Shown here: piece after piece, positions 7,617 through 9,180 of the stretch
Layout of the letters: each line of letters begins with the position of its first letter
How positions within the stretch are numbered: position 1 is the stretch's first letter
DNA from: Campylobacterales bacterium
GTDB taxonomy: Bacteria > Campylobacterota > Campylobacteria > Campylobacterales > Sulfurovaceae
Direction: 5' to 3'
NCBI GenBank assembly: GCA_014763905.1
Contig: JACXUN010000043.1
Coordinates: 1-9,180, forward strand
Length of the DNA: 9,180 nucleotides
Position numbers and translations under genes: made by a program
The notes under the pieces: model-generated
The model's input: only the letters and a program-made list of their open reading frames with translations
Databases searched by the model: none
Told to the model about the DNA's origin: nothing

Positions 7617-7712
7617 TTGGAACTGGTTTATTTGTGGGTTGAGGAGTATAAGAATATTAAGAGGCAGGGATTTAATTTCTCTTCTTGGTTTACGCAAACG
7701 ACCACTATCTAA
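7617..7712 (+). pseudogene. N-terminal remnant of an AAA-type ATPase gene
   Basis: From TTG 7617 the frame reads ELVYLWVEEYKNIKRQGFNF after the initiator, then loses likeness and stops after 31 residues (TAA 7710-7712). I recognise this as the conserved start of a family of AAA/SMC-like ATPases, several hundred residues long, found near restriction or other phage-defence genes. This is from memory, not a search. The Walker A motif and everything after it are missing. The promoter and ribosome site remain, so the 31-residue peptide may still be made. The likeness is lost around 7677-7685, where an internal deletion probably joined it to unrelated sequence. Confidence 0.6.
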
Positions 7713-7752
7713 ACTCATTCGTGACATCTCTAAAGAGTTAGGAATAGTATGA
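7669..7752 (+). pseudogene. Possible C-terminal remnant of an unidentified protein
   Basis: In another frame, overlapping the end of the ATPase remnant, 27 codons from 7669 to the TGA at 7750-7752 read like a protein end: DLISLLGLRKRPLSKLIRDI, then SKELGIV. The alternation of hydrophobic and basic residues suggests a helical, possibly winged-helix, tail. Upstream in this frame the sequence looks random (several W, C and F). It could be the 3' end of the gene that lost its middle when the ATPase remnant formed. I do not recognise the family. Confidence 0.25.
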
Positions 7753-7818
7753 CAATATGACACATTTTAAACAAAATATATTTTTAAATGTTAAAATTGT
7801 AAAAAATGAGGCACGCTT

Positions 7819-8023
7819 ATGAAACCCAGTAAAAACCAAAACTTTATCAATGATGTCAAAACATTAATCGAAAATGCTAATTGACAATGAAGATAAAAGA
7901 GAGTTCTATATTGCTGAAACCATCAAAAATTATTGGAGCAAACGGGAGCTTGAACGACCAATAAACTCCTCACTCTTTGCCGAATTGAATCGAGAATTAG
8001 AGTTTTTGGAGCAGAAAAAGTGA
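7819..8023 (+). pseudogene. Deleted and frameshifted DUF1016 (YhcG/PDDEXK nuclease-like) gene
   Basis: ATG 7819, after TGAGG (7807-7811), starts KPSKNQNFINDVKTLIENAN and then meets TGA (7882-7884). In the next frame, 7874-8023 continues with NEDKREFYIAETIKNYWS and KRELERPINSSLFAEL, ending LEQKK. The first part resembles the start of DUF1016 N-terminal domains (NDVKxLIExAR), and the second resembles the later KREFY...NWSVRELERQINSxLYERL stretch. About 100 residues between them and the whole C-terminal nuclease domain are missing, so it is a relic. DUF1016 proteins often sit near type I restriction-modification genes. A TAAAAT box (7792-7797) with upstream TG may be its promoter. The 49-codon second frame is intact and its stop overlaps the ribD GTG. 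Confidence 0.62.
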
Positions 8024-9027
8024 GAAAGATGAATAGCCATACTATCTATATGCAACAAGCCCTCAACAAAGCTTGGCAATACCAAGGCGTAACCTACCCA
8101 AACCCAGCTGTGGGAGCATTGATCGTCTGTAACAACGAAATCATCGCCCTAGAGGCTCATCAAAAGGCAGGAACGTCTCACGCAGAGGTATTGGCACTGA
8201 TTCAAGCCTATGAAACCCTATCCGGTGAAACTATTTCTTTTGATCGATTTGATGCTCATCAGGCTCACGAATTTCTTTATACACTACCTCAAAACTTTTT
8301 TGCAGAATGTATCGTCTATGTGACGTTAGAGCCGTGCTCACATGTGGGGAAAACTCCTTCTTGTGCGTCGCTTTTGGCTCATATCCAACCCAAAAAAGTG
8401 GTGATTGCTACCCTTGATCCGATCAAAGGACATGATGGGGGAATGAAACGACTCCAAGAGCAGGGAATAGCGGTTGAGGTTGGTGTGTGTGAAGCAGAAG
8501 CCAAGGCTTTGATCGAACCTTTTATGATTTGGCAGCAGCGAGCGTTTGTACTCTTTAAAATCGCTCAGACTTCCAATGGCAAGATCGGGGGAGGGTATCT
8601 CAGCTCCAAGGAGTCACTCACGCATGTGCATCAACTGCGTTCTGTCTGTACGCGTATGGTGATCGGGGGAAATACGGTGAGAGTTGATCGCCCAACGTTG
8701 GATTGTCGATTTACGGGAGATAAAGCTCCCGACATTACGATCTATTCCCGAGAGGACAATTTTGATCGGGATATTCCGCTTTTTGCTGTACCGAATAGAG
8801 AGGTCGTGATTGGTGACAGGATTGATTTGAATACGCCGTCGTTTATTTTGGTGGAAGGCGGAGGCGGTATGTTACGTGCTTTGGGGGATAAGATTGATTG
8901 GGTATTACAGTATCAAACGCCAAAATTTTCGTCGCATGATTCGAGTTATCCTGTGGATATGGCTTTGACGTTTCTGCATCAAAATTCTAAAGGTGTAGAT
9001 GTGATGCTGTGGAGTCGAAAACTGTAG
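8020..9027 (+). CDS. ribD: Riboflavin biosynthesis deaminase/reductase RibD
   Basis: RibD carries out two successive steps of riboflavin synthesis: zinc-dependent deamination of the diaminopyrimidine ribose phosphate, then NADPH-dependent reduction of the ribose. In this 335-residue protein the deaminase domain (about 7-165) has TYPNPAVGAL (25-34), HAEV (54-57, zinc ligand H54 and proton shuttle E56) and EPCSHVGKTPSC (104-115, zinc ligands C106 and C115). Between HAEV and EPC it has roughly 25 residues more than E. coli RibD, around 66-95. The reductase domain (about 172-335) has IGGNTVRVDRPTLDCR (215-230) and VEGGGGML (278-285). GTG 8020 has GGAG at 8008-8011, 8 nt upstream; ATG 8029 is the alternative and fits the usual family start. 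Its TAG stop is inside a GTAG. Confidence 0.95.
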   Translation: MRKMNSHTIYMQQALNKAWQYQGVTYPNPAVGALIVCNNEIIALEAHQKAGTSHAEVLALIQAYETLSGETISFDRFDAHQAHEFLYTLPQNFFAECIVYVTLEPCSHVGKTPSCASLLAHIQPKKVVIATLDPIKGHDGGMKRLQEQGIAVEVGVCEAEAKALIEPFMIWQQRAFVLFKIAQTSNGKIGGGYLSSKESLTHVHQLRSVCTRMVIGGNTVRVDRPTLDCRFTGDKAPDITIYSREDNFDRDIPLFAVPNREVVIGDRIDLNTPSFILVEGGGGMLRALGDKIDWVLQYQTPKFSSHDSSYPVDMALTFLHQNSKGVDVMLWSRKL

Positions 9028-9048
9028 GGACAAGGCATTGCCTTGTCC
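9024..9048. repeat. REP-like GTAG hairpin at the ribD stop codon
   Basis: GTAG (9024-9027), whose last three bases are the ribD stop codon, is followed by a perfect 9-bp hairpin, GGACAAGGC (9028-9036), loop ATT, GCCTTGTCC (9040-9048). The GTAG foot plus hairpin is REP architecture, with a stem unlike the infB/rbfA family. No U-tract follows, so it is not a typical rho-independent terminator, although such a stable hairpin could protect the ribD mRNA end. GCAATGC at 9054-9060 can pair instead with GCATTGC at 9035-9041. Confidence 0.6.
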
Positions 9049-9083
9049 GATGTGCAATGCGGATATGAAATTGTCGATCTTCT

Positions 9084-9106
9084 TAACCTGAGTTCGACGG
9101 GATATC
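9084..9106 (-). repeat. 23-bp interspersed repeat, copy 2 (inverted)
   Basis: This is the exact reverse complement of 1143-1165 over 23 bp; the matching bases stop at 9083 and 9107, apart from a further two matches beyond one mismatch on the 9107 side. It lies 57 bp after ribD in sequence with no gene. The two copies are inverted and bracket the whole lpxC-to-ribD block. The remaining bases to the window end (9107-9180) show only AT-rich sequence with a short TTTGA/TCAAA palindrome at 9137-9150. Confidence 0.75.
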
Positions 9107-9180
9107 ATAGTCACAGAAGCCTAAAAATAGGTAAGATTTGAAAAATCAAAATTCGTAGGACTAGCCGTAGCTAATTCAAG

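Noticed and set aside
7510..7752. 80-codon open frame from a TTG inside the post-rimP hairpin
   Set aside because: Starts in the middle of the palindrome, has no ribosome site, and its first two thirds look random. Only the last 27 codons look protein-like and are reported separately.
9028..9048. Rho-independent terminator of ribD
   Set aside because: The hairpin is strong but no run of T follows it, and the GTAG foot points to a REP-type repeat; it may still stop or protect transcripts.
8905..9114. Minus-strand 69-codon frame overlapping the ribD end
   Set aside because: It is antisense to conserved ribD sequence, crosses the hairpin and the repeat, and resembles no family I know.

Overview
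The window looks like ordinary core chromosome of a Campylobacterota (Epsilonproteobacteria) bacterium, probably a Sulfurovum/Sulfurimonas-type sulfur oxidiser rather than Helicobacter or Campylobacter. Three things point there: AT-rich gaps with TATAAT-type -10 boxes and no clear -35 box, frequent TTG/GTG starts, and the gene order lpxC, short tsaB-like gene, thrB, ylxR-like gene, infB, rbfA, rimP. From memory, H. pylori (HP1052 to HP1046) and C. jejuni (Cj0132 to Cj0138) have this same order. The genus is an inference.

Layout. Positions 1-76 hold a small REP-like hairpin beyond the 3' end of a minus-strand methionine sulfoxide reductase B/A fusion (77-934). A divergent AT-rich spacer (935-1308) carries a 23-bp repeat and the extended -10 promoter of the main operon. 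The plus-strand operon runs lpxC (1309-2193), tsaB-like (2174-2641), thrB (2678-3559), ylxR-like (3581-3832), infB (3825-6581), rbfA (6667-7047) and rimP (7034-7462). Genes overlap or lie within 36 nt of each other, except at infB/rbfA, where a 72-nt double palindrome sits. A 557-bp gap (7463-8019) holds a degraded REP-like element and remnants of two genes: the N-terminus of an AAA-type ATPase and a deleted, frameshifted DUF1016 (YhcG/PDDEXK-like) gene. ribD follows (8020-9027). Its stop codon lies in another REP-like hairpin, and beyond it is an inverted second copy of the 23-bp repeat. I see no rRNA, tRNA, CRISPR array or intact insertion sequence.

Roles. The operon joins lipid A synthesis (LpxC), tRNA t6A modification (TsaB-like), threonine synthesis (ThrB) and translation initiation with 30S maturation (YlxR-like, IF2, RbfA, RimP). 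RibD makes riboflavin precursors. MsrBA repairs oxidised methionine.

The unusual material lies between the genes. Several hairpins have the GTAG foot and palindrome of REP sequences, and one pair forms a textbook REPIN. In rimP and ribD the TAG stop codon is part of the GTAG foot. The rimP-ribD gap looks like a scar left by lost phage-defence or restriction-type genes. I found no intact new system.
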